The notes under the pieces were generated by a model. That model did no database searches. It was not told the DNA's origin and worked only from the letters and a program-made list of their open reading frames with translations. The translations under genes were made by a program, and so were the position numbers. A stretch of DNA of 64,000 bases from Planomonospora sp. ID82291 (GTDB taxonomy: Bacteria; Actinomycetota; Actinomycetes; Streptosporangiales; Streptosporangiaceae). Shown one piece after another: positions 1 to 7,700 of this stretch (positions are counted from its first letter, which is position 1; each line of letters starts with the position of its first letter). Location of the stretch: NCBI RefSeq assembly GCF_015711645.1, contig NZ_JABTEX010000003.1:372001-436000 (forward strand). The letters run 5' to 3'.

Positions 1-599
1 ACGACGCCCTCGCCCTCAACCGCGGCGAACTCGACGTGACCGGCCTGATCGAGAGCTGCTGCGTCGCCGTGCAGCCCGCCTTCACCGCCGCCGAGGTCGG
101 CCTGGCCCTCGCCGTACGGCCGGCCCTCCCCCGCCTGTACGGCGACGGCGCCCAGTTGGAGCGCGTGCTGCTCAACCTGCTCAGCAACGCCGTCAAATTC
201 ACCCCGCGGGGGGGTGCGGTCACCGTCAGCGCCCAGCACGGCGGAGACGCCGTCACCGTCGCCGTCGCCGACACCGGCGTCGGCATCCCGGCGGAGGAGC
301 AGGACAAGCTGTTCACCCGCTTCTTCCGCTCCTCCACCGCCTACGACAACCAGGTGCAGGGCACCGGCCTGGGCCTGGCCATCAGCAAGGCCATCGTCGA
401 GGCCCACGGCGGCACGATCGGCGCCCGTTCCGCACCCGGCCAGGGCACCACCGTCACCGTCACCCTGCCCGTCCACCCGTCCTCCCCGGAGCGGGGCAGC
501 GGCGGCCGGCCCGCCGACGGCGTCCCCGCGTCCTCCGCCTCTCCTCCGCCCACCGCCTTCACCCCGCCCACCGCCGACCGCCCGATCGACCACCGCTAG
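1..599 (+). CDS. Sensor histidine kinase, C-terminal part (cut by window edge)
   Basis: The reading frame is open from base 3, so the gene starts upstream of the window. What remains is the C-terminal ATP-binding (HATPase_c) domain of a two-component sensor kinase. An N-box region (LLNLLSNAVKF), the G1 box DTGVGIP, the F box and the G2 box GTGLGLAI are all intact and in order, so the ATPase half should be functional. The last 45 or so residues are a Pro/Ser/Ala-rich tail without family similarity. The phosphorylated histidine, the sensor domain and the partner regulator lie outside the window, so the signal cannot be named. The stop at 597-599 faces the convergent ohrR gene. Confidence 0.9.
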   Translation, partial: DALALNRGELDVTGLIESCCVAVQPAFTAAEVGLALAVRPALPRLYGDGAQLERVLLNLLSNAVKFTPRGGAVTVSAQHGGDAVTVAVADTGVGIPAEEQDKLFTRFFRSSTAYDNQVQGTGLGLAISKAIVEAHGGTIGARSAPGQGTTVTVTLPVHPSSPERGSGGRPADGVPASSASPPPTAFTPPTADRPIDHR

Positions 600-655
600 G
601 AGGACGCCGCGGACCCCGTGCGGCCGCCCGTCCCCCGGCACCCGGCGGGGCGGGG

Positions 656-1102
656 TCAGGCGAGGACGGCCTCGTCGAGGGAGGCGGTCATCCGGCGCAG
701 GGTGGCCTTGAGCGCCACGAGCTCCTCCAGGCCGAGGCCGGTCGCCGCGTAGATCTTTTCCGGGACCTCCTCGGCGCGCGACCGGAGCCCGGCTCCGGCG
801 GGCGTGAGCCGGACGAGCACCGAGCGCTCGTCGGCGGCGCTGCGCTCCCGGCGGACCAGCCCGGCCGCCTCCATCCTCTTCAGCAGCGGCGAGAGCGTGC
901 CCGAGTCGAGCCGCAGGGCCGTGCCGAGCTCCTTGACCGTGACCGGCTCACGCTCCCAGAGCACCATCATCGCCAGGTACTGCGGGTAGGTGAGGCCGAG
1001 GTCGCGCAGCAGGGCGCGGTAGACGCCGTCCAGCGCCCGCGCCGTGGCGTGCACCTCGAAACAGAGCTGGTTCTCCAGGAGCAACTTCACCCTGCCCAGC
1101 AT
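656..1102 (-). CDS. ohrR: OhrR, MarR-family organic hydroperoxide sensor/repressor
   Basis: This 148-residue winged-helix protein follows Bacillus OhrR almost along its whole length. It has the N-terminal ENQLCFEVHA segment, YPQYLAMMVLWE, the recognition helix region LDSGTLSPLLKRME, and the wing RRERSAADERSV. Cys14 is the conserved reactive cysteine that organic peroxides oxidise in this family. It is the only cysteine in the protein, so it is a one-Cys type that would need a small thiol to form the mixed disulfide. The gene is divergent from ohr, and two inverted repeats lie between them, which is the classic OhrR-ohr arrangement: the reduced protein represses and peroxide releases it. Identification is firm; the inducer is inferred from the family. 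Confidence 0.95.
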   Translation of the reverse strand: MLGRVKLLLENQLCFEVHATARALDGVYRALLRDLGLTYPQYLAMMVLWEREPVTVKELGTALRLDSGTLSPLLKRMEAAGLVRRERSAADERSVLVRLTPAGAGLRSRAEEVPEKIYAATGLGLEELVALKATLRRMTASLDEAVLA

Positions 1103-1121
1103 ACCGGTTGACTTCCGACAA

Positions 1122-1162
1122 CTAAATTGTGCACAATCTAGTTACGTACAACCTAATTGTGC
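1122..1162. promoter_or_regulatory. OhrR operator pair in the ohrR-ohr divergent promoter
   Basis: A perfect 12-base palindrome ATTGTGCACAAT (1126-1137) sits in an AT-rich stretch. A second inverted repeat follows, ACAA-N5-TTGT, at 1148-1160 with the sequence ACAACCTAATTGT. Both contain the TACAAT/ATTGTA-like half sites expected of OhrR. They lie 20 to 60 bases before each start codon, where they could control both genes. The assignment is inferred from position and symmetry. Confidence 0.75.
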
Positions 1163-1182
1163 GCCATCAAACGGAGGTCCCC

Positions 1183-1593
1183 ATGAGCACGATCTACACC
1201 GCCATCGCCACCGCCGCCGGCCGCGAGGGACGGGCGGTCTCCTCGGACAACCGGCTGGACGTCCGGCTGGCCCCGCCGAAGGAGCTCGGCGGCTCGGGCG
1301 AGGGCACCAACCCCGAGCAGCTGTTCGCGGCCGGTTACGCCGCCTGCTTCGCCAGCGCGCTCAGCCTGGTCGCCCGCCGGCGCAAGCTCGACGTCGCCGA
1401 CGCCTCGGTGACCGCCGAGGTCGGCCTGCGGGCCGAGGGCGAGGCCTTCGGCCTGGTCGTCACGCTGCGGGTGGAGCTCCCCGACGAGCTCCAGGGGGAG
1501 GCCGGCACGGCCCTGGTCGAGGCCGCCCACCAGGTCTGCCCCTACTCCAACGCCACCCGGGGCAACATCCCCGTGGACCTGGTGGTCGAGTAA
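1183..1593 (+). CDS. ohr: Ohr, organic hydroperoxide reductase
   Basis: This 136-residue OsmC/Ohr-family thiol peroxidase reduces fatty-acid and other organic hydroperoxides in the cytoplasm, using lipoylated protein partners in characterised homologs. The two catalytic cysteines are present: Cys55 in AAGYAACF and Cys119 in HQVCPYSNATRGN. The conserved G-EGTNPEQLFAAGYAAC core is also intact. The ATG at 1183 is chosen because an ACGGAGG ribosome site sits 6 bases upstream. An earlier in-frame GTG at 1129 would run through the operator. The gene stands alone and is divergent from ohrR. Confidence 0.95.
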   Translation: MSTIYTAIATAAGREGRAVSSDNRLDVRLAPPKELGGSGEGTNPEQLFAAGYAACFASALSLVARRRKLDVADASVTAEVGLRAEGEAFGLVVTLRVELPDELQGEAGTALVEAAHQVCPYSNATRGNIPVDLVVE

Positions 1594-1769
1594 CCGGCGC
1601 CCTCGCGGAGCGGGCCGTCGGCGCCTGCCCGACCACGGCCCGCCGCGGCCCCGGCCCCCTCCCGGCTCCCTCGCCGGAGGCGGGCGCGGACCCTGCGGTA
1701 CGGCGGAGCGGACCGCTCCGAGCGGCTCCGCCGGGTCATTCCCGGTCCCCGTCTCCCCCCACCGGGTCC

Positions 1770-1785
1770 GCCGAACTGGTAGGAC
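1770..1785 (+). promoter_or_regulatory. Motif shared by the two STAS genes (possible promoter element)
   Basis: The octamer ACTGGTAG (1775-1782) lies 55 bases before the ATG of the STAS gene. The same octamer lies 54 bases before the ATG of the paralogous STAS gene at 59221. The GGTA core resembles the -10 region used by SigB-type alternative sigma factors, but I see no convincing shared -35 element. Confidence 0.3.
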
Positions 1786-1829
1786 AGAGACAGCCCGCCC
1801 TGCCCCCCGCGGGCGGAGGAGCTGAGACC

Positions 1830-2174
1830 ATGACCGTCTTCACCGTCTCGTCGCACCGGTTGGACACCGCGCTCGTCGTCCGGGCGGGCGGCGAACTCGA
1901 CTACGCCCACGCCCCCGTCTTCCGCGCCGAGCTGACCGGGGTCTGGGAGTCCTGCGCCCCCGCCACCGTGGTCGTCGACGTCACCGGCCTGACCTTCTGC
2001 GACTCGGCGGGGATCGCCGAGCTGATCTGGGCCCTGCACCGCAGCCGCGACCTGGGCACCCGCCTGGTGCTCGCCGGCGTGCACGGCGTCCTGGAGCGGA
2101 TCCTGGCCATCACCGGACTACGCCCCGCCTTCGAGCTCTCCCCCACCGTCGAGGAGGCCCTCAGCGGGGCGTAG
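1830..2174 (+). CDS. STAS-domain anti-sigma factor antagonist
   Basis: This 114-residue single STAS domain belongs to the SpoIIAA/RsbV/BldG type. It has the RAGGELDYAHAPVFRAEL strand-helix start and the VVVDVTGLTFCDSAGIAEL centre. Ser59 in the CDSAG motif is the residue that anti-sigma kinases phosphorylate in this family. In its unphosphorylated form such a protein binds the kinase and frees a sigma factor. A strong GGAGGA ribosome site precedes the ATG by 9 bases. No anti-sigma kinase or sigma gene adjoins it, so the partner is unknown. A close paralog lies at 59221-59646, and the C-terminal halves are nearly superimposable (GVHGVL-R-LAITGLR-AFE). Confidence 0.88.
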   Translation: MTVFTVSSHRLDTALVVRAGGELDYAHAPVFRAELTGVWESCAPATVVVDVTGLTFCDSAGIAELIWALHRSRDLGTRLVLAGVHGVLERILAITGLRPAFELSPTVEEALSGA

Positions 2175-2195
2175 CGGCGCCCGCGGGCACACGGC

Positions 2196-2432
2196 TCAGC
2201 CCTTGCGGTCGACCTTCTCCGACGCGAGCACGCGCGGCGCGTCCACGATCACGTCGGAGAAGATGTCCACGAGGAGGGCGATCACGCCGCCGACCGCGAT
2301 GATGCCGGCCCCCGCCCAGACCAGCGGCCAGTTGGGGCCGAAGCACAGGGCCACGCCGCCGACCGTGAATCCCGCCAGGATGACGATCACCGCGAGCCAA
2401 GACTTGGGGCTTCCTCCGTGACTTCCAGCCAT
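2196..2432 (-). CDS. Small HGxxPAAW-type membrane protein
   Basis: This 78-residue protein starts MAGSHGGSPKSW and contains two predicted membrane helices (about residues 13-35 and 40-62). It matches the actinobacterial HGxxPAAW family in its short His-Gly leader, in the helix ending FGPNWPL, and in a charged tail. Function is unknown for the family. The ATG at 2432 is chosen because it begins the conserved HG motif; the frame runs on upstream without family similarity. It is convergent with the STAS gene, with a 21-base gap. Confidence 0.75.
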   Translation of the reverse strand: MAGSHGGSPKSWLAVIVILAGFTVGGVALCFGPNWPLVWAGAGIIAVGGVIALLVDIFSDVIVDAPRVLASEKVDRKG

Positions 2433-3000
2433 GACGTCTTCCCGTTCCTCTCGATATGGGGCACCGTCGCACGTCGTCCGCTGCGGCGACCACGCGCTCC
2501 GGCGTCTGTTGAAGGTCCTGCGGTTCGGCAGGCTCCTGTCCGGACGCCTCACGATCGTAGGCGGTATCCCCTCCGCCCCGCGCCGCAGGTCCCGCCCTCC
2601 CGGGTCGGCCTGTGCGGCCGGGACGTCCCGGCCGCGGCCGCCGCGCCGTCCCCCGACGCGACCGGGCGCGCGAACAGCGGAAGGAACATACCCGGATGAA
2701 GATGGAGCAACCCACCGATCCCCGGCCGTCGAAGCACGGACATCCCCAGCGGCCCGGCCCCGTACCCGCCTTCCCCCGCCTTCCCCGGCCTCGCGCCGCC
2801 GTCCGGCGGCACGGGCGCGTCCCCCCGCGGCACGGGCGGAACCCTTCAGCGGCACGGACGACTTCAGCGGTACGGACGGCGGATCGCCGGACAGCCGGGA
2901 TCAGCCGACATGTCCATCGAAACACCCATATAATGACATTGAATAACATTTGCAATACAGGCCGTCATCTCCCCGGCATCCGGCCCGTCAGAGGAGCCTC
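2433..3000. promoter_or_regulatory. Intergenic region with a TATAAT promoter for the small membrane protein
   Basis: This 570-base gap has no credible gene. Near its right end an AT-rich patch (2925-2960) holds a consensus TATAAT at 2929-2934. A weak CCGACA (2905-2910) lies 18 bases upstream of it. The spacing fits a housekeeping promoter reading toward the gene at 3001. The left half is plain GC-rich sequence in which I see no pattern. Confidence 0.45.
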
Positions 3001-3183
3001 ATGTTCCACAGCAAGCCCATCGAGGAGCGGATCGCCGAGCGGGAGGCCAAGCGCAAGCCGCTCGCGGAGGGCAAGCACTTCGAGCACGGGCCGGCGAAGT
3101 TCCTGTTCGTCTTCATCATCGTGTTCGTCGTCATCGGCCACATCGCGGGACTGCTCTTCCTGATGGCCATCGGCCTGCACTGA
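3001..3183 (+). CDS. Short single-span membrane protein, unknown function
   Basis: This 60-residue protein has a highly charged N-terminal half (EERIAEREAKRKPLAEGKHFEHG). A hydrophobic helix of about 24 residues follows (FLFVFIIVFVVIGHIAGLLFLMAI), close to the C-terminus. An AGAGGAG ribosome site lies 6 bases before the ATG. A TATAAT promoter lies about 70 bases upstream. I do not recognise a named family. The layout resembles other short actinobacterial membrane proteins that attach to complexes through a cytoplasmic helix. Confidence 0.65.
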   Translation: MFHSKPIEERIAEREAKRKPLAEGKHFEHGPAKFLFVFIIVFVVIGHIAGLLFLMAIGLH

Positions 3184-3318
3184 GCCGGTCCGGCCGAAGG
3201 CGGGCGGGCGGCGCCCGGACGATCCCGCCCGCCCGTCGAGAGGCCCGTTTCGGACATGAGATGATGATGATCAGGCCGGGCCGGAGTTGGACTGCCCGCC
3301 GGTGACCAGGAGGTCCGC

Positions 3319-3531
3319 ATGCCCGACATCACCCCAGAACCCGAGAACCCCGACTCGCAGCCCGAGAGCTCCGAGGACGAGATGAAGCGCCGGTTCCGCG
3401 AGGCCCTCGAACGCAAGAAGCTCTCCCAGGCGGGAGCGGGCGAAGGCGGCCGGGGCAGGAGCGACTCGAAGATCCACGGAGCCCACGGCCCCGCCTCCGG
3501 CAGGCGCTCCTTCCGGCGCAAGAGCGGCTGA
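3319..3531 (+). CDS. DUF5302 family protein
   Basis: This 70-residue, very hydrophilic protein has an acidic N-terminus, an amphipathic helix ([17 protein letters not shown]) and a C-terminal block that ends [21 protein letters not shown]. That block is the hallmark of the actinobacterial DUF5302 family. The basic tail and SKIH-HGP motif suggest nucleic-acid or ribosome contact, but no function has been established. The ATG is preceded by an AGGAGG ribosome site. Confidence 0.8.
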   Translation: MPDITPEPENPDSQPESSEDEMKRRFREALERKKLSQAGAGEGGRGRSDSKIHGAHGPASGRRSFRRKSG

Positions 3532-3671
3532 TCCCCGGGCGCGGCGACCGGCCGCCGGCTCCGTTGCCCGCGTGCGCCTCCGCCTGGGATCATGTGCGCT
3601 CCGGTTCGGGTCGCGCGGGCCAGGTCGGCCACCGGCGATCTGCCGCGCGGGGACGTGGGTGAGGAGCAGCG

Positions 3672-4484
3672 ATGTGGGAAGAGCGGTTCGCCGAGCTGTC
3701 GGCCGTCGGCGCGCGCCAGGGCGGGCTGATCACCGCGGCGCAGGTCGGCCGGCTCGGCGTCGACCGGTCGGCTCTCACCCGTTTCGTCGACAGCGCGCTG
3801 CTCGTCGAGCTGGACTGGGCGGTGTACCGGTTCGCGTGGTCGTCGGCGGGGCCGCGCTACGCCTACCCCCAGGCCGCCTGGCTGGCGCTCCTGCCCGAGC
3901 TCTACCGCTGGGAGCGGCCCCGCTCGGCCGTCGAGGACGCCGTGCTCTCACATGAGTCGGCCTGCCGCCTGCACGGACTGGGTTCCGTGCCGAGCCCTTT
4001 GATGACCTTCACCTCTCCGGAGGCGCTCGACGCCCCCCGGGCGACGAAGATCCACCTCGGGCGCCTCGCGCCGGACGACGTGACCGTGGTCGAGGGGGTC
4101 GCGGTGACGACCCCCCACCGCACCGTCGTCGATCTCGCGACGGACTGGACCGACCACGGCGACCTCCGCCGGATCCTCATGGACGCGGTGCTGAGGGACC
4201 TCGTCGACCTGCGCGCGATCCACGCGGACCTGGTCCCCCTGGCGGGGCGGCACGGTTTCCCGGACGGAGGCGGCGAGTTCGTGGCGTACTTCCTCCCGGA
4301 CCTCGACCCGGCCGCCCTCTCCCCGCGGAACCGGCGAGGCCACGCCCTGCTGACCCGCCCGGAGAGGGTGGCCGCCGTCCGGCCCGCGGTGGCCCGGATC
4401 ATCTCGGAGGCCGGCGCCGCGCACGACCCGGACGAGACCCTGAGCCGGGACATCGCCGCCGAGATCATCGCCCGGATCGGCTAG
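3672..4484 (+). CDS. AbiEi-type antitoxin-like winged-helix protein
   Basis: This 270-residue protein has the N-terminal winged-helix segment of AbiEi-family antitoxins (GGLITAAQVGRLGVDRSALTRFV, then a hydrophobic wing ending in VYR). The conserved middle follows (VLSHESACRLHGLG, then VAVTTPHRTVVDLA). In type IV toxin-antitoxin systems AbiEi represses transcription and counters the AbiEii nucleotidyltransferase without binding it. Its own AbiEii partner gene is missing next door. However, the convergent toxin gene on the opposite strand contains an AbiEii-like domain (residues about 1300-1480), and the 3' ends of this gene and the immunity candidate overlap by 20 bases. Stand-alone AbiEi-like regulators are common in actinomycetes, so the link is a hypothesis. 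Confidence 0.75.
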   Translation: MWEERFAELSAVGARQGGLITAAQVGRLGVDRSALTRFVDSALLVELDWAVYRFAWSSAGPRYAYPQAAWLALLPELYRWERPRSAVEDAVLSHESACRLHGLGSVPSPLMTFTSPEALDAPRATKIHLGRLAPDDVTVVEGVAVTTPHRTVVDLATDWTDHGDLRRILMDAVLRDLVDLRAIHADLVPLAGRHGFPDGGGEFVAYFLPDLDPAALSPRNRRGHALLTRPERVAAVRPAVARIISEAGAAHDPDETLSRDIAAEIIARIG

Positions 4485-4743
4485 GCACCGGCTCGTCGGG
4501 ATACAGATCCCGCCAGAGCCGCCGCAGGAAGCTCTCCACGTCGCCGTCGCCGTACCTCACCGCCCGGTACAGCGGCGGCGCCTCGGCGGGGGCCGCGAGG
4601 GCGCGGCGCAGCTCCGCCTTGAACTGCGCCATCTCCGCGTCGTCCGGCCGCCTCGCCAGCCGCTTCAGGCCGTCGTAGGCCCCCTCGTCCGCCTCGGGGT
4701 GGCAGTACGTGGCGCACACGCGCAGCAGCACCGAATCCGTCAC
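4465..4743 (-). CDS. Candidate immunity protein coupled to the toxin gene
   Basis: This 92-residue, helix-rich, acidic protein starts with GTG at 4743. The GTGA overlaps the toxin stop codon, so translation is almost certainly coupled to the toxin gene. The N-terminal half contains CATYCHPEADEGAYDGLKRL and the C-terminal half ends in an aromatic helix (VESFLRRLWRDLYPDEP). I do not recognise the family. Position immediately after a polymorphic toxin, small size and coupling are the usual signs of an immunity protein. The last 20 bases are shared with the convergent AbiEi-type gene. Confidence 0.6.
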   Translation of the reverse strand: MTDSVLLRVCATYCHPEADEGAYDGLKRLARRPDDAEMAQFKAELRRALAAPAEAPPLYRAVRYGDGDVESFLRRLWRDLYPDEPVPSRSGR

Positions 4744-7700
4744 GGCGGGTCCACGAACAGCGTGGTGATCTCGTACCCGTCGCCCCGGCGGTTCGGCTGG
4801 AAGAAGATCTCCACGGTGCCTCCGGCGAAGCTCTCCACGGGCACGGCCTTCGGCTCCGGCACGGACGGCGCCTGCCCGGGGGTGTTGCGCTCCCTGACCC
4901 ACCTGTCCCGGTTCGCCATCGCGGTCTCCAGACTGCCGTCGACCGGCGTGAGCCGGTATCCGGAGCAGTAGAGGTGCCCGTCGGGGCCGAGCACCTCGCC
5001 GAGCGGCAGGGAGACCCGGTCCGGGCGCCGGTCGGGGTCGAGGGGGACGGCGAGGGCCCGTTGCACCCGCGGATGCTCGACGGTCCGCGCGAAGAGGACC
5101 GCGAAGGCCGCGGGGTCGTGGATCGCCGTGGTCAGGTCGACGCAGCGGTGCGGGCGGTCGCCCACCTTGAACGCGTCGATCCCGCGGGCCCGCTTGTCGT
5201 CGTCGAGCTGTGCCGGGTCCTCCAGGTGCACGAGGCGGGCCCAGAGCCGGCCCTCGGCGGCGGCGAACCCCTCGTGGCGGACGAGCGGGTGCCCCTGCCC
5301 CTGGTCGACCGCGACCAGGACCCGCTGGACGGCGGGGTCCAGGCCCGCGGCGGCGGCGAGCCACGGCCGGGCCGCGGCGTGCCGCGCGATGTACTCCGCG
5401 GCCTGCTCCGCCGTCACGTGCGGCAGCCCCACCGCGGAGGGGTCGAACCGTTCGAGCACCTCCCGCGGTGTCGGCTCTCCGGCCCCGAGGGGGGAGTCCA
5501 GGCGCGCCGCGTACGGCGGGACGACGGGCCCGGTCACCCGGTCGATCTCCTCCCCCAGCGCGGCGCACTCCGCCGGCTCCAGCCGGAACAGCCGCAGGTC
5601 GTCGAGGGCCCGCCGGGCGAGATCGGACGAGTCGAGCAGCGGCCTGAGCGCCTCCGCGACGGCGGTGCCGCGCTCGGCCGGATCGGCGTCGTAGGCCCGG
5701 GAGATCCGGACGGCGTCGGCGTCGAGCCGGGAACGCTCGACGTGCAGGACGGTGTACGGATGCGCGATGGAGACGCCCTCGTACTCGTGGTCGACGGTGA
5801 AGCGCGGCTCCAGCACGCCGAGCAGGGCGAGCCGGACGCCGTGCCACTTGCGGCCGGCCTCCTCCGGCGTCGCGGCGTCCGTGCGCAGCCACCGGCGGAG
5901 CTGCTCGGCGTAGTACGCGCTGCGCTTCCAGTCCTCCTCGGTCCAGGGGACCCAGCGCTCTCCGTCGATCGGGCTGCTGCGGCCCAGCCGCAGCGACCAC
6001 CGGTCCAGCTCGCCGGTGCTCACGAGCCTGTCGATCCGGTCGGCGGCGACCGCTACCCGCGCCGGCTGGTAGACGGCGACCGGCTGCCCCCTCCGGTTGG
6101 CCGGGTCGGGCAGGTCGGGGCCGAACGACATCCGCCGCATCGCGGGAAGCGGGGCGCTGCTCGTCTCCGTGACGTGGAACCTCCTGACGGGACGCCCCAT
6201 CCGGTCGAACCGCGGGTTCCCCTGATCGTCGAGGACCTGCTCCGACCGGCCGAAGGCCCAGTCCTGCCAGTAGAGCAGCCAGCGGTTGCCCTTGTTCCCG
6301 TCGTGCTCCCTGGCCTCGAAGTAGACCGTGGGCACGCCGAGCATCGCCGGGATCTCCAGTGCGCCGCTCTCCATGCCGATCTGGACCACGTCGCTCAGGG
6401 TCGTCAGGCGGTGGAAGAACAGGGCCTGCTCGGCGTAGTTCAGCGCCCGCCCGCCGTTGCGGGCGGCGTCCCAGAACTCCACCAGCGTCCGCGTGTCCAC
6501 CCCGTCCAGCACGCCCTCGGCGCGCCACGCCTCCTCCAGGCCGGGGCGGCCCGCGAAGACGTCGTCGCCGAGGAGGACGACGCGCCGCCCGGGCTGCCGT
6601 TCGCGCAGCACCTCGATCGTCTGGCGCAGGACCTCGGGCCGGGTGTCCAGGTGCGGTCCGTGTCTTCCGCCCATCGGCTGGCCCCGGGTGTCCCGGACCC
6701 AGAGCAGGGCGTACCGCTCCGCCCCCCCGTTGGCTTCACGGAGCCGGTCGACCACGGCCTGCGCGCGCGCCGCGCGGTCCGCGGCGGTCGCCTCGTCCGG
6801 TCCGAGCATCCTGTCCACCATGCGCTGCCGGGTCCCGTCCGGATCGGTCCGGATCGCCTGCAGGGTGAAGAGCTGGGCCCGCATCCACCGGGACTCGCCG
6901 TAGTGGCTCTTCTGACCGGCGTTCGCCAGCACCAGCCGGATCCGGTGGGGCTCGACGCCGTAGTCGCCGATCAGCCGCTGCCGCAGGCGCAGGGCGTCCC
7001 GGAACGGCTGGGCGTGCAGTTCCAGGAGGTCGTCGACCAGGGCGGCGGGATCGGTGCCGACGGGGCTCTGCCCCATGACCCGCCGGCGCATGGCCGCGGC
7101 GTTGGCCTGGTCCGCGGTGAGCCCGTCCGGCACGGCGGCCAGGTGGGCCACATGGGCCTGGTGCGCCTCCCACTGGTAGGTCTTGAAGGCGCGGTCCGGC
7201 TCGAAGGCGATCTCGACCGTCGTGTCCGGGTCGGCCATCAGCGCCGCCGCGTGGCTGTAGAGCTCGCCGCGCTGGTGGGCGTAGAACCGCAGATGCTTGA
7301 GGTTCTCGTTGTCCGGACCGGGGATGCGGGTCAGCTCGGTGTAGGCGCCGTCGTACATCAGCCGCCCCCGGATGAGCTCGATCTTCTGCGCGGGCGGGAG
7401 GTCGGTGCGCTCGCCGAGCCGCCGCAGCTCCGCGTCGAGTCCTCCCGCCGCCAGGGCGTCCCACCGCTCGATCATGTCCGGGGCGGCGTGGACCGCCGAC
7501 GCCGGCGCGTCGGCGGGGATCTCCAGTCGCGGGCCGCGCGGTGTCACGGCCGGTTCGGCCGTCTCCCTGTGGTCCCTGTGGTCCCTGTGGTCCCTGTGGT
7601 CCGGGTGACCGGCGGGGACCGCGGTGTCCTCGCCCTCCGCCCACCGGCGCAGGGCCGGGTCCCACCGGCTCGGCGGGGGCGTCTCCGGTCCGAGGAGGGG

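Noticed and set aside
2697-3163. A possible protein starting MKMEQPTDP before the small membrane protein
   Set aside because: It overlaps the well-supported gene at 3001 in another frame, crosses the TATAAT promoter and is Arg/Pro-rich without similarity.
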